IMG/VR virus record: IMGVR_UViG_3300009790_000014
Coordinates: 1-51,270 of that record
DNA length: 51,270 bases
Source of the DNA: a virus
Reading direction: 5' to 3' (one strand)
Shown: in pieces, positions 24,501 through 32,317 of the stretch
Numbering within the stretch: the stretch's first letter is position 1
Layout of the letters: every line of letters starts with the position of its first letter
The notes under the pieces: generated by a model
What the model was told of the DNA's origin: nothing
The model's input: the letters and a program-made list of their open reading frames with translations, nothing else
Databases searched by the model: none
Made by a program: the position numbers and the translations under genes

Positions 24501-26352
24501 CCATTGCTTCTAGCTCTTCAGCTATATATTGCTCACGCTTTTCATTTGCAATTCTGTCTAGTTTAGCTTGCTCAAGAATACTATCACGCTGTTCTGGTGT
24601 TACCCCTTCAGCTTGCTTTGCTTCTCTTTGCTTCTGGTATTCCGCATATGCTTTATCTTTAGCATCTAACTCTTCTTCATTTAAATCTTCATCATATACT
24701 ACTGGTACATCTTCATCTGTTTCTACAGCTTCAGCTTCAGCTAAAACAGTTTCATTATTCTCAATTAATGCTTGGAAAATTCCTTCCGCTACCTCTTCAA
24801 CTTGTTCTTCTGTAGGCTCTTCTCCTGTTGTCTCTTTTAAAGTTGTCCTTGCTAGACCTTTAAGGTCTTCTTTAACTTTCTCAGCTTCTTTTTTATCTTT
24901 TTTTAATTTTCTATTATGTCGCCATAGCTGAACTTTTGTGTCTGCATATTTCGGGAGGCTGCCTATTCCAGTGAAAGTGCCACCCATTAACCCGCCTAAA
25001 AGAAAAGACTTAACCCCCTCATCAACTACTTGCTTCCAAGTTTTATCTGGGTTGTACGTCATGTACTGTATCAAGCTTTGAGCTAATGAATCAGCCGTTT
25101 CTTCTACACCCTCAAATCCTGCTTGAGTGAATGTGCTTTTTAATACATTGCTGACACTGCTCAAGCCTGTTGGAGTTTTTAATAAACTCTCCAATCCTGT
25201 TGCGCCAAAGACTGCAACAAGAGAAGCAGTTGCAGCACCAGATAATGCTGCTGGTAGTAATGCTTCTCCTGCTGAATTACTATAAGCAATATCTAGTATC
25301 TGATCTTCAGATAAATCAGGATTTGCCTCTGTCAATGAATCAACTTTTTCTGAAGCATAAGTGTCAAGCGCATCTGAATATGTCCCAGCACCAGACCGTG
25401 TCCCATGAATTCCTGCCATTAAGCCTAAGCCGATTTTTCTTCTTAGGTTTTGACTGGCACGGTTAGCCAATCTAGTAACCGCTTTCTCACTTACTTCTCT
25501 TCCTAGTCTTGAGGCTCCATACTTTACAGCTTGTTTACCAATCTGACCAACTGCTGCTCCAGTCCCCATAGTTCCAAGCATGATTGGAATTTCTTGAGCA
25601 ATGGTTGTTCCTATTTCACCTCCAAGCCTAGCGGCTTCTGGGTCTGGAAAGTCTTCATAGCGGTCAGTAATTTTTTCTTTTATTATTTCCTCCGCTTTTT
25701 TTCTTTCTTTTACTGATTCAAGAAACTCATCTTCCAGTAAAGGTACAGCTTCATCCAAGGGAACTCCTGATGGAATTGAAGAGAATGGTAAACCTATTGT
25801 TTCATCCAGTAACATCCATTCTGGTAAGTTTTGGTCAGCCCATTTAGTGGTTGCAAGGCTAAGACCCTTACCCGCTTCAACTGTTGAAGCTAAAATCTTA
25901 TTGAAGGTAGCTCCTAAGCCCTCAAGGTTAGACTCACCCTCTTCATCTGTTCCCGAACTAAAATCAGTAGGGAGTTTTTTATAAATATTTTCAGACCAAG
26001 GCTCTTTCTCTTTCAGCCAAACACCTCTTTCCCCTAGCTCATTAACTTCACTAAAGTCTTCTCCTGTTTCTGGATCAATGAAAGAACTTGGGTCTGTGTC
26101 CCAAACATTAATTAAATCCCTGTCCTCCCAGAAGAATTTAGTCCCTGCTCCCCCGTATCCAGCAACATCTCCATGCGCTCCTCCTAAGAAAGAGCTTAAC
26201 CCAAAATAACCATCATCTTGAGAGTCTTCTCCTTGTCGTATGTTATACAGATCAACAAGAAGGTCTCGTCGTTTATCTTTGTCGGGATTTAACGGGTCGT
26301 TTTCCTCATAAAGACTGTCCCAGTAATCATCATCTAATCCAAAATAACCCAT
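15583..26352 (-). CDS. giant polyvalent internal virion protein with ADP-ribosyltransferase-like domain
   Basis: A 3589-residue protein, by far the largest gene. Hydrophobic, Gly/Ala-rich segments near residues 250-475 and near 3240-3320 look membrane-inserting, as in phage ejection proteins. Near 1470-1790 is an ART-PolyVal-type domain: 'TPEFLNWFGNS ... KPLIFFHATTFDG', then RIGHFFSPDP, YPAFIRVENLFDG and 'GFDGYNIQ ... IAVFENNQIKSA'. These are the landmarks of ADP-ribosyltransferases in phage 'polyvalent' proteins that are injected with DNA and modify host targets. A zincin-like remnant AEEIAHF lies near 1341 (first His missing). The rest is helical and unassigned. It is the last gene of the virion operon, and two palindrome copies lie inside. 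Confidence 0.75.
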   Translation of the reverse strand: MGYFGLDDDYWDSLYEENDPLNPDKDKRRDLLVDLYNIRQGEDSQDDGYFGLSSFLGGAHGDVAGYGGAGTKFFWEDRDLINVWDTDPSSFIDPETGEDFSEVNELGERGVWLKEKEPWSENIYKKLPTDFSSGTDEEGESNLEGLGATFNKILASTVEAGKGLSLATTKWADQNLPEWMLLDETIGLPFSSIPSGVPLDEAVPLLEDEFLESVKERKKAEEIIKEKITDRYEDFPDPEAARLGGEIGTTIAQEIPIMLGTMGTGAAVGQIGKQAVKYGASRLGREVSEKAVTRLANRASQNLRRKIGLGLMAGIHGTRSGAGTYSDALDTYASEKVDSLTEANPDLSEDQILDIAYSNSAGEALLPAALSGAATASLVAVFGATGLESLLKTPTGLSSVSNVLKSTFTQAGFEGVEETADSLAQSLIQYMTYNPDKTWKQVVDEGVKSFLLGGLMGGTFTGIGSLPKYADTKVQLWRHNRKLKKDKKEAEKVKEDLKGLARTTLKETTGEEPTEEQVEEVAEGIFQALIENNETVLAEAEAVETDEDVPVVYDEDLNEEELDAKDKAYAEYQKQREAKQAEGVTPEQRDSILEQAKLDRIANEKREQYIAEELEAMDSRGELIRESELELSGLTSQEYRLSLARGRADNRIYNEQKREERSLKEDTVTEEAVTPEPVKSKESIFTYFKNFYDSLNNLTEDQLSEINEYEERFQRDDFKYLKGSLEYFTQYLNSSTDQDSLVARLEEVLYAHAKASGALKKAGVPDLKEFGEIVTNSDNESSFKLNEETKALLADQVKEEPVTEELTEQTETDYVIANTVKKKVGNKFNWVNDEQVKDSPIEIKLGYTLKQENPQEAVLKYNKNTKSWGIGYYLGTSKTGKPKFNEEFTIVDQSAIETIYDSKDRVVGARIPKRITTKEFISNDQNKEEGNVWKITKPTTESRTEKALADSTPQQEIAVKVVENIKNKSVQSILRPLVKDGQVTLTQIRAVINTAKVTNPDGSLVKAATVTDPVKLGKHFLKALSNLSNVELYKNAIGESETIETGVIQEAASLKSKDNASKSIRTVAVLKLLQTAGEKYDADRAGVIAFDEGRQAAGTGRLRPTTEQTREEALEEFSPEDFEVDPAQVQQERDRAEQAQQQEDIAEANQAGQRTQTLEDKEADAYIKEQADNIERFTESSNEKERNAAIALIKQLDNLNVNPETMTRADQEKAMAFARKYSANPEVFYQNLFSIKTALAGSIRNHRSSSSVSSIPVMPRAKGAKQIKELVNREDNGLTDEQKRIFNKFLEVLDEKTLALLTLEITGSVDLDGNETISFDGTFNALTNIAKIANSANPEVVAEEIAHFTAKLLPEKYRKEAKRLQLRAFEDREKKIKQLLKKAKGQRKVILQTALDVATEAKKSAGELSSANYARIKTNAASKNGIALSEIPNDRSLYYDSIAGSVAAFERGSFGSGTSIKDYDKSLVLIDKPQVDTPEFLNWFGNSALITEDGKPLIFFHATTFDGSIEQFNELVGYEARQGGVSGPVKIDNNRRIGHFFSPDPVFGQLLLGNPEPSTDEDSPYQVLQRALMLGGDNAQAKLKSFSSNMNIYPAFIRVENLFDGSNPDHRQQLGVGLKRAVSEAKYLLGEINPDKGWSDGAKLRDVLNYQRQPDIQELEDFGYSPESIQVELDTYAEESARINEAINNLSVAFGVETVGQVKQIIEKEALLEAGLGLELADPDKRFSFYGDADLVSAILPDIEKNYWGAIELYTRFIKYAGFDGYNIQEFGRNNIAVFENNQIKSAITAREFSPDPQSTISASLSQEQEDALNEIDDLLYDVINPDEFYARNLVKQSTEGIFKRGLETALDIVSGLLDNSLIRVDSVAARREKRKFFSEVEKMLKTGKGLDFNRAAKPGGLLTRSAINAGSINPLESAKKLESALNVLSVSGNKEAVDILMGQAAVSVSVIDKVLRKHMPKDISKDGYKMLLRNFSDDIGRIAAESVLPKEYKEQYDKFIEEDRDELANSLALVSLQLFKKFQSRMRWIETNYQSKVKELNSDKVQKLLSNSHERFNKAERSREVETEIAAQLRFAVNALAAEGLDLRASGILLEIAGDEQTLRESQVDAANIKGKAASIARVLAKSNLFSEMLTIDPNATASDVAALADQILEAYAVKRAIAPNTPMLPAKGTKGYKRWQLAAGLLATRKSLQENALALVFEEDGELEGAGVQKFAKDLLKGLQHKDPKVRAEAIAKATRKVVDHSKKSERQRLLFQKSYKELDALFKELQVLHEARQVAGKFLNDKEIKDYLARLNKDTNSIETPVFRTKDENNDPVFIEAVLPDQRGAETQLENNTLVIPVPEIFGKKSKVITVRILSDDTGDEHLAKMREAYDAITHWLSENGPSNPYFEYYSGWHSMLENIYMSELVMHPRQNVRAIASKLSMSVLDQALNNIPGRSVEVTKQLVRRHNLYFQRMGAWANEYGDAWKNKMKAAALSHGLDASFTGVAREDTFKEWETTVGNELRASHQEGGRNLDIGDRLMSGQEVTKEDMALLNFEGKITDIAYKLNQSIADLDKSVSPTYIIDAEKGRAPIVRLPLKRGKTFLPRVYSSESKNFLELYKDRVDLNEGAELGAIDFDAIFTGNPEALLSFIVDRNPEFITQPSELEQQYAIVAASIADGSIDGSVESVVDLLSQRSGKDAPSIKKLILSEYKDILNSLVRERLPSETQKQTAKYIDLKAEGPFVKARKKANAPYYFYQYGFKNQSDLKRFALMGSAKPLENVMISIKAIQRDLDAMDLSVKKRRQQLIKEGYVRGSHELEKQLKKEFKLNASEGTNFIGTMDEINFWRRRLNDIAEQYQEAYSTKSAGSKHEISNTWLQRMQSSTVGSTLMAIGTVVKNSTDASVIGGSNLAAAQGQSGSSAFLKGLFMRWPISIGKLGVSTLASAVKFTVGVDTQLTKSVKGKRIFKPKFSWDKPDLIFKSFPAILDGFIKARGVHRAIAPIGGFLAPAVEEFFQHMPMRIHEHRMLAERGLDMPITPIETNEAFLGDLVSGGSGINSYRTENEVTQAAVRGLNAGLGLAESGLSLIGRPIFPRIGDISGNIQLWNLGIQHVTDLQRQLDKVYDSREYYEDDLNEDISEEELLGRYLYIFRANKASFNNTLNMLAKGGVTNFQKEAKAYLQARARGEEDAQFLTDTQRNNVAEGWVTQSNSATPSNRPVWARLTQTANALMALMGWGTNAIQNLGNVVLGRSRKRDLKDSSVQSVAGLIWMLGFMASSIPAGYLATTIFNWIYGLMGVDNKKSLPTDKKETKDIIRSAIGLGTSSVPMAGAWVESLVGGDPSRGMMHPGSLLYSKASVLTKYLAETAVTKDPTYGMRSLAKGMAPLAMNIVDSLTDYGKGWTKFGNVMNAINRYYNPDDIKVFRGQTLAASISNIKPISEHVRAFQSAIGRGDLTRAEELRVLMMNELRADAAINEEEMSPIDAQRKLNRHLRAKTPLHYKLEPGTIPTRSEFVEDFQRDNFVSLRIDGWNKDESKWSGEFKEIMDTLDRFNDFYIKSGISPNGIWDQEEEPPTRRTLLPNKTMSPNRKVKIKGLSPSPNI
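18258..18274. promoter_or_regulatory. 17-bp palindrome copy 11 (one core mismatch)
   Basis: TATACTCTGACAGTATA inside the giant gene, one base off the consensus (CTCTG for CTGTG). Confidence 0.5.
22027..22043. promoter_or_regulatory. 17-bp palindrome copy 12 (one core mismatch)
   Basis: TATACTGTCATAGTATA inside the giant gene, one base off (CATAG for CACAG). It is read as YYDSIAG on the coding strand. Confidence 0.5.
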
Positions 26353-26371
26353 ATTATATTATATTAAATTC

Positions 26372-28132
26372 TTAATACTTCCTATAGCTACTTCTATTAA
26401 CAATACTAGTCGCTTGAGTTAGTAAGTCTCTTGCTTGACTAGGTCTTGATACAGCCATTTTAGTTATTTCAGCAAATGCTTGATCGGTAGTTAATCCGGG
26501 ATTGTTTGCTATGAAAAGATCAATAGCTGTGGCTGAAACTTCAGCTTCATAATCTTCTTTACTTAATGGTTTTCTACTGGAAATCCTATTAGCTATTTCT
26601 AATCTTTGATCTTCACTATCTGGATCATCTACCACTGGTTCACCGTCTGCCATCTCTAACACTGAAGGGTCTAACTGATTGGTTACAGTTTTAGGTGTTC
26701 CCCCATAAAACGCATCAGGATCAGTGTTATTAGAAAAAGGGACACCTCTAGTTTCAAAGGAGTAATCAGGATCAAACGGATTCCATTCTGGTCTTTGGAT
26801 AGCAGATTCATTTCGTCGGGTTGGGTTCTGATTAAAGAATCTTTCAGCACCAGTTGAGTATGGATTAGCTCTTACGTATTGAAGTTGTTGTTGCATGTCT
26901 GCAAAATCTCTTCGCTCTTGTGATTCATTTCTCTCAGCACTTCTCCTTGCTCTGAAAGCTGCGTCCCTTTTAATCTGCTCTGCTAATCTTTTTTCTTTTG
27001 CTTCTTTTGCAGCTTCGGATTGAAGCATCATTGCTGCTTGTATTTGTTCTGGTGTTGCTTGGTTACTAGCATCTACAAATTCCTCAGACGAATCTTCATC
27101 ACTTGAGCCTGAAAACAAAGTATCACCCCATCTTGGTTTATTTTCCTCACTGAATAAATTTTGAATACTCTTAACTTTTAAATCATATTTACGCTCCTGT
27201 TCATTGCTCTCTGGACTTTCAGCAGCAATAACATCATTATCCACCAACGCATCCCGAAGCTTTAATGCATCTTGAAATAGATCCTTTTGTTTTTCAGGGT
27301 TCGCTGCCATACCATTTATCCGATTTTGGTATACCTTTAACCTGCTTATACCTTCTATAGCTTTTGCGTTGTTTGAATCTGCAAATTTATCGTGGAACTT
27401 AGCTAAACCTTTTAAAGCGTTTGCGTCCACTTTATTAAGGTCTTCTTCTTTTAATCCGAAATTCTTCCAAGTTTCTTGGTCTCCGAATTGAACAGCTTTA
27501 CTTACTCTTGATAGCGTTGTCCCACTTCTTGAAAATTCGCGAGCTTCTTGAGCTTCTTTACGTTTTCTTGCGGCATCTTGCATGGCTAAAGCAAAAGCAT
27601 TTCTTTCATTAACTGATCCTTTGTACTGTGAAAGATAACGACCAGCATTAGACGGGTCTAAGATTCCAGCTTTATAAATTGAAGCGTTACTTGCATCTGC
27701 CAACCGCCTGTCTTCTGCTCTTTTTTCTTTAGCAAGGCTAGATTGTAATGCTCTTTCTCTCGCCACCGCAAGTTGTTGGTTTTTTTGCCGCTGCCTTTGC
27801 TCTGACATTAAAGCTAAAGCCAGCTTTTGGTTTTGCGCTTGTTGTTTCTTAGCTTCTTGAGCCTGAATTAAAGCCATCTTTCTCTCTGTGTCTGGGTCTG
27901 CTCCCGTCCCAGCCATTGCATTAGCAAAGCTTGAGTACTGTATATCTGGGTTAGCATTCTCAAACCATATTGTTTCATTAGAAACATCTGGGGAATAAAA
28001 ATCAGGATCAAGCATTTGCTGTCCCATTCCAACTAGATCAGCGTCTCTGCCTGTCCCTATGCCTCCACCGTAGTTTTGCATGTAAGGTAAAGCGTTCCTT
28101 GTTTTTCTGGCTATATCGTAAAATGTAGGCAT
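26372..28132 (-). CDS. putative internal virion protein, charged coiled-coil
   Basis: A 586-residue protein rich in Gln, Ala, Lys and Arg, with long helical stretches around residues 85-150 (QAQEAKKQQAQNQ, LALALMSEQRQRQ) and 365-410. No enzyme motif is seen. The position between the small tail proteins and the giant ejection protein, and the composition, fit internal core proteins of podoviruses (inference). The start lies five bases from palindrome copy 13, and no clear Shine-Dalgarno is seen. Confidence 0.5.
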   Translation of the reverse strand: MPTFYDIARKTRNALPYMQNYGGGIGTGRDADLVGMGQQMLDPDFYSPDVSNETIWFENANPDIQYSSFANAMAGTGADPDTERKMALIQAQEAKKQQAQNQKLALALMSEQRQRQKNQQLAVARERALQSSLAKEKRAEDRRLADASNASIYKAGILDPSNAGRYLSQYKGSVNERNAFALAMQDAARKRKEAQEAREFSRSGTTLSRVSKAVQFGDQETWKNFGLKEEDLNKVDANALKGLAKFHDKFADSNNAKAIEGISRLKVYQNRINGMAANPEKQKDLFQDALKLRDALVDNDVIAAESPESNEQERKYDLKVKSIQNLFSEENKPRWGDTLFSGSSDEDSSEEFVDASNQATPEQIQAAMMLQSEAAKEAKEKRLAEQIKRDAAFRARRSAERNESQERRDFADMQQQLQYVRANPYSTGAERFFNQNPTRRNESAIQRPEWNPFDPDYSFETRGVPFSNNTDPDAFYGGTPKTVTNQLDPSVLEMADGEPVVDDPDSEDQRLEIANRISSRKPLSKEDYEAEVSATAIDLFIANNPGLTTDQAFAEITKMAVSRPSQARDLLTQATSIVNRSSYRKY

Positions 28133-28136
28133 GATT

Positions 28137-28153
28137 AATACTGTGACAGTATA
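28137..28153. promoter_or_regulatory. 17-bp palindrome copy 13 (perfect core)
   Basis: AATACTGTGACAGTATA in the 24-base gap between two virion genes, four bases before the - strand start codon at 28132. Confidence 0.75.
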
Positions 28154-28156
28154 AGT

Positions 28157-29104
28157 TTAAACTCTTTCTAAGACTCTTGGGTAATTATTATACAATGGTG
28201 CTGCATACTCGTATCCATACAAGCCATTAAGAGGGTTGACTCCGTACCCCATAAACGGCTGCTTAGGGAACCTTGCATATGGATCTACTTGATTCATGTC
28301 GTAATTAACAAAGCTATTATCTTGAGGAACCGGGGCCATACCTTGAGCCTCAAGTGCTGCTTGGTACTCACGCGCCTGAGTATACTCTGGCGTTTCAGCT
28401 AAATGGTAAATTTGGTTTGTCCTGTCAATTTGGCCAAGCTGCCCTAGCCTGTTAAGCTGTTGGTTTTGCAGTTGGTTCCTTGCTTGGATTGGCATTAGCT
28501 CCCTAGACGCTAGAGAATCCATAATATTCTGGCGGCGTCCAAGGTTGGACAATTGAAGCCTGTTTAAATAATCATAATCTGCCCTGCTTTGGTCAGCTAA
28601 TTGATTAGCAATTCCTGTTTCAATTTGTTGACTACGGTCTGCCGCCATACGGTCTAACCTAGAACCCGCGCCTCCACGGCTTCTAAATCCTGAAAGCTTT
28701 AGATCTCTTCTTAGGTTTTGCCTAGCTAAATCCCCTGCCTGACGTAAAGCGTCAGCTCTGTTTTCCCTAAGAGAATCCAGCTTACTCTCCATACCCCCGC
28801 CATATATGTTAGATAAATAACCAGCTTCTTGATCAGCGTACTGCTTAACTCCTCCTTGGCTCAAGGAGCTTTCATACCTACGTAAAGCATCGTCTTCTCT
28901 CTTCTGTTGAGATTCTGTACCCCCAATTATATCCTTAATCCTATCTGCAAGGTCTTGGTTTCTTGGTGTGGATACAGTTTCATATGGGGATTTGGGCTGA
29001 TCTTGTTGCCCGAATTGAGTAACAAGAGGTGTGGCAAAAGGCATACCAATCGTCCTTGGTGTGTCGTTGTCTCGCTGGAGCCTGTCTAAATAGTTAACAG
29101 CCAT
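28157..29104 (-). CDS. putative internal virion protein, Arg/Gln-rich
   Basis: A 315-residue protein. Its middle (about 75-225) is a long Arg/Gln/Leu-rich helix (ADALRQAGDLARQNLRRDLK, ARNQLQNQQLNRLGQLGQ), and the end is rich in Tyr, Pro and Asn. This composition is common in proteins packed inside podovirus heads. Not recognised as a family; the role is inferred from its neighbours. Confidence 0.45.
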   Translation of the reverse strand: MAVNYLDRLQRDNDTPRTIGMPFATPLVTQFGQQDQPKSPYETVSTPRNQDLADRIKDIIGGTESQQKREDDALRRYESSLSQGGVKQYADQEAGYLSNIYGGGMESKLDSLRENRADALRQAGDLARQNLRRDLKLSGFRSRGGAGSRLDRMAADRSQQIETGIANQLADQSRADYDYLNRLQLSNLGRRQNIMDSLASRELMPIQARNQLQNQQLNRLGQLGQIDRTNQIYHLAETPEYTQAREYQAALEAQGMAPVPQDNSFVNYDMNQVDPYARFPKQPFMGYGVNPLNGLYGYEYAAPLYNNYPRVLERV

Positions 29105-29138
29105 GCGGTGGATAATACCACATAGTAATGTTTTCTGG

Positions 29139-29840
29139 CTAATTAGCTAAAGTATTTTGAAGCTCAGTTTGCCATTCATCTAAAGACTTATCCCATTCAG
29201 ACATGTCTTTATCTACCGATCTATGGAATTTATCTTTAATCTTGTCGCTCCATTTAGGAAACTCTGGAATATCTATAGGAGTAGTAGACTTACTAGGCTC
29301 TACCCCACCTGACGTTAAAGTAGATTCTGACTCAGACCCTCCGCTCTCTGGGCCTTCGCCTTTAAAGATCATGTTAATATCCCTCCTAAAAACTGGAGTG
29401 CCATCATTCAAGTTACCCACCTGACCCGTAACTAAATCAACAACATTTGGAGCTGATTCAATATCCAGATACAATACCCACCCGTATTTAATTTCGTCTT
29501 CTGGGTAGACAAGGTATGCTTCAGGGTCGTCTTTATACCTATCCCACCAAAAGTTTGTTATACCTCCTTTACTAAACTGATCTCCATCGCCATGCGGCCT
29601 TCTTAAAGAAAATAATAACTCACAGAAAACCATCCATATTTGAAAGTAGTTAGGCTCTGTTGAAGAAAAGAAAGGCTTCTCTATTAAATATCTGTCTGAA
29701 AATTCCTGAGAACCTAATCCGAATAAATAAGACCATTCTCTTAAATTGTTAGCTTCTTCTGATGCTGACCCTGCAACAAGATCAAGTTCAGATATAGGGG
29801 CTTCCCCTATATACCAAAGCACTTGTCCTTCTGACGGCAT
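29139..29840 (-). CDS. virion-block protein, paralogue of the next upstream gene
   Basis: A 233-residue protein. Its last 45 residues (EFPKWSDKIKDKF ... EWDKSLDEWQTELQNTLAN) resemble the end of the protein encoded at 29842-30306 (PPFPKVPSNVKSKF ... EWLQYVQNQLS). The body is rich in Trp, Glu and Tyr and is unassigned. It lies between the nozzle-like and internal proteins. A two-base gap separates it from its paralogue. Confidence 0.5.
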   Translation of the reverse strand: MPSEGQVLWYIGEAPISELDLVAGSASEEANNLREWSYLFGLGSQEFSDRYLIEKPFFSSTEPNYFQIWMVFCELLFSLRRPHGDGDQFSKGGITNFWWDRYKDDPEAYLVYPEDEIKYGWVLYLDIESAPNVVDLVTGQVGNLNDGTPVFRRDINMIFKGEGPESGGSESESTLTSGGVEPSKSTTPIDIPEFPKWSDKIKDKFHRSVDKDMSEWDKSLDEWQTELQNTLAN

Positions 29841-29841
29841 A

Positions 29842-30306
29842 TTAGCTTAATTGGTTTTGCACATATTGGAGCCATTCCTCAACAGAACTCTCCCATGCTT
29901 CCCATTCATTCTTTAACTCAGGGAATTTTGATTTCACGTTTGATGGTACTTTAGGAAATGGAGGTAAAGGAACTTTAAGTTTACTTTTATCTGCACTAAG
30001 CCTAGCAAATGGGCCGCTCCCTCTGTTTACCCCGCCTCCGCTACCGCTACCAAAAGAAGAAAGTTTATCTTCAGATATTGTTACATACTGACGGTCATCT
30101 CCTACTTTCTCATAAAGCATACTTAAATTAGTATCAAAGAAAAAATCCCTATCCCCTACTGAAAAAGCAGGATAATCATAGAAAGGGTTTAATATCCACA
30201 TTAACTCCTTCACCTCGTTAACCTCTAAGGTTCTAGTCTTAGCTTGAGATAAAAGAAGATCAGCTCTTCTTGTTTCTGCTTCGCTACGCTTTTTTGGTTG
30301 TGGCAT
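29842..30306 (-). CDS. small virion-block protein, paralogue of the next downstream gene
   Basis: A 154-residue basic-to-neutral protein with Gly/Ser-rich centre (FGSGSGGGVNRGSG). It shares the C-terminal 'FPK...K.KF....W...EEW...QN' block with 29139-29840. Its start overlaps the nozzle-like gene by 23 bases, so it is probably translated in coupling with it. No known family. Confidence 0.5.
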   Translation of the reverse strand: MPQPKKRSEAETRRADLLLSQAKTRTLEVNEVKELMWILNPFYDYPAFSVGDRDFFFDTNLSMLYEKVGDDRQYVTISEDKLSSFGSGSGGGVNRGSGPFARLSADKSKLKVPLPPFPKVPSNVKSKFPELKNEWEAWESSVEEWLQYVQNQLS

Positions 30307-32317
30307 AAAGTCTTATTGCAGTGGCATCAAAAGCACCAGCCGTTCCGCTTACAGATATTTCATAGTACAAGTTTCTTCCTTGCTCATACACTGGCCAAGA
30401 AAGTTCCTCTGAAGCTCTTGTGTTGTTTTCAGTATGTGCATTTCTGTTGAAGTTGGTAAGACATTTAACATCCTTAGTTCCTGCCTTACTCCAAACTAAT
30501 CCACACCCAACCTTGTTAGGGTCTACCGCTTGAGCGGAGTTACCTACTCTTAAACTTATCTGACCACCGACTTGATCATGATCAAACTCCAGAGTAACAA
30601 CCCTAAGAAGCTTATTCCTAGTAGGATCATTAAGCCTTAATGCTGGGCTAGTTAGTATTGAATTATAATCTTCATCTGTATATGTAGCGCAGGCAGTGTA
30701 GGGATGGGAACTAGTACACCTTTCTCTTTTGAAATGATTGCCATCCTCCTTTAAACAATTGTCTTTAGACCATGCCATTACAAACCTAATATCTTCAGGG
30801 CAAGCTTCGTCACATAAATCTGCAAACGTGCCTGTCCCAAGCTTAGTATACAAAGTGTCAGCAGCAGCGGTTGCAGTCCAATCTTCAGTAGCAAGGTTAT
30901 CATCTGGGAACGCTGAATCAGAATATGTTTTAGTAGAAGTCGTAAGAAGATTATTAATGTTAGGAGCGCATCTAGTTGTGGGAAAATTTTCAGAACCAGA
31001 ACAAACTGAAGACCCTTCAGCAGAGTCCCTATACTGATGTATACCGTGAGTCGCACCTCCTTCAGCACACACACAATTTGCAATAGCCCATTCAGCTATG
31101 CTTGTATAAGTCTGGTTTGTGAAATTAGTAAAAGCAGTAAAGCCTGCGTCCATGTAAGAAACATGTTTATACTTAGTGTTAATGATTAAAGTCTTATCAT
31201 TCTTTGTGGCCCCTTTACTTGGCCAACTAATCCATATCTCATCTGTCTTTGCATTAAAAGCAGCTATAGGCAGTTCACATTTAGATGAATTAATATCATT
31301 GAAAATTACACTGGAAGCAAGATGTAACCAGCTCTCTCTAGCTGGCATTCCTTTGTATATACTGTAATAGTATATGCCATCCCGCCCTAAGTAAAAGTGT
31401 TCATTCCCTGCTGCAATTATTGTATTAGGGTAATTAGGAATTAAACTTCCACTATCATCATCTGAATACCTCTTCCTGAAAGTAAGAACATCAGTCCCGG
31501 TTCCTCCAGCAATTTCAAATTGCCATATACCTTTAGTAGTGTAAACAAGGAGAACATTAGCTAATGGTTCCATGCCTATAATATCTTCCCCTTGACCAAG
31601 GTCTTGGTATCCAGCTAATGAGTCGCCTATATTAGGAGTAATATCAAAAGGTTTCTTAAAGTCACTCCATATTAATCTATCAGGAACCCATTCGTTACCT
31701 TCATTAACATTAGCGTAAAACATAAGCCCCCTCCATTCCGTGATATGCTTAACTCTGTTAAGCCCTATACCTTTAAAGCTTTCTATTTCTTTAAGAGAGT
31801 TAACCTTATCAACAAGATTACCTGAGTTATTCCTTTCAGATTCTTTAGGTTGGTCTAATTTATAATAAACAGGCTTGGCGTTCTCGTTAACAAGAATAAC
31901 AAACTCTCCTAGCTGTGCTGCTTTCCAAGCTCCAGTTGTTGCAAGCCCTTCACCAATAAGCTTCCAATTGTTTGTTTTAGTATTAAGCCCGTAAAGCCTG
32001 CTCTTAGTTCCAGCAAGCAGCTTAGTTACTCCGTTAGATATCTCTGCTTCAAATAAAAAGTTTATATCTTCTACTGCCGCTCCTGATGAAGTGTTCTCTA
32101 GTTGATTGTGTAAATCAGTGTTATTATAAGTAGTCCCTTCCTTGTAAAGAAGACGACGAAATCCGTTTGCTCTGCTTAAAGCCCCAGACGAATTAACCCT
32201 GAAGTTCTGAACCCATCTATGTCCTCCTGCTAGTACAGCATCTGGAGATGATGACGGGTCTAGTGGCCCAGTAAGTGGGCGAAGCTCATATAGTTTTGCA
32301 TCTGGTGGAGTTCTCAT
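30284..32317 (-). CDS. putative tail nozzle / tail tubular B-like protein
   Basis: A 677-residue protein. It has repeating beta-strand blades, e.g. LLAGTKSRLYGLNTKTNNWK, WRGLMFYANV, VLLVYTTKGIWQFEI, EHFYLGRDGIYYYSIYKG, and INTKYKHVSYMDAGF. 'RLIWSDFKKPFDITP' and 'ANVLLVYTTKGIW' are the kind of text found in T7 gp12-like nozzle proteins, which close the short tail. The start overlaps the previous gene by four bases. The assignment rests on blade pattern and gene order. Confidence 0.55.
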   Translation of the reverse strand: MRTPPDAKLYELRPLTGPLDPSSSPDAVLAGGHRWVQNFRVNSSGALSRANGFRRLLYKEGTTYNNTDLHNQLENTSSGAAVEDINFLFEAEISNGVTKLLAGTKSRLYGLNTKTNNWKLIGEGLATTGAWKAAQLGEFVILVNENAKPVYYKLDQPKESERNNSGNLVDKVNSLKEIESFKGIGLNRVKHITEWRGLMFYANVNEGNEWVPDRLIWSDFKKPFDITPNIGDSLAGYQDLGQGEDIIGMEPLANVLLVYTTKGIWQFEIAGGTGTDVLTFRKRYSDDDSGSLIPNYPNTIIAAGNEHFYLGRDGIYYYSIYKGMPARESWLHLASSVIFNDINSSKCELPIAAFNAKTDEIWISWPSKGATKNDKTLIINTKYKHVSYMDAGFTAFTNFTNQTYTSIAEWAIANCVCAEGGATHGIHQYRDSAEGSSVCSGSENFPTTRCAPNINNLLTTSTKTYSDSAFPDDNLATEDWTATAAADTLYTKLGTGTFADLCDEACPEDIRFVMAWSKDNCLKEDGNHFKRERCTSSHPYTACATYTDEDYNSILTSPALRLNDPTRNKLLRVVTLEFDHDQVGGQISLRVGNSAQAVDPNKVGCGLVWSKAGTKDVKCLTNFNRNAHTENNTRASEELSWPVYEQGRNLYYEISVSGTAGAFDATAIRLYATTKKA
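31358..31374. promoter_or_regulatory. 17-bp palindrome copy 14 (one core mismatch)
   Basis: TATACTGTAATAGTATA inside the nozzle-like gene, read as YYYSIY on the coding strand. Confidence 0.45.

Noticed and set aside
15583-26352. N4-type virion RNA polymerase in the giant gene
   Set aside because: The length is similar (about 3500 residues) but no T7-like polymerase motifs were recognised, and ART and membrane segments dominate.
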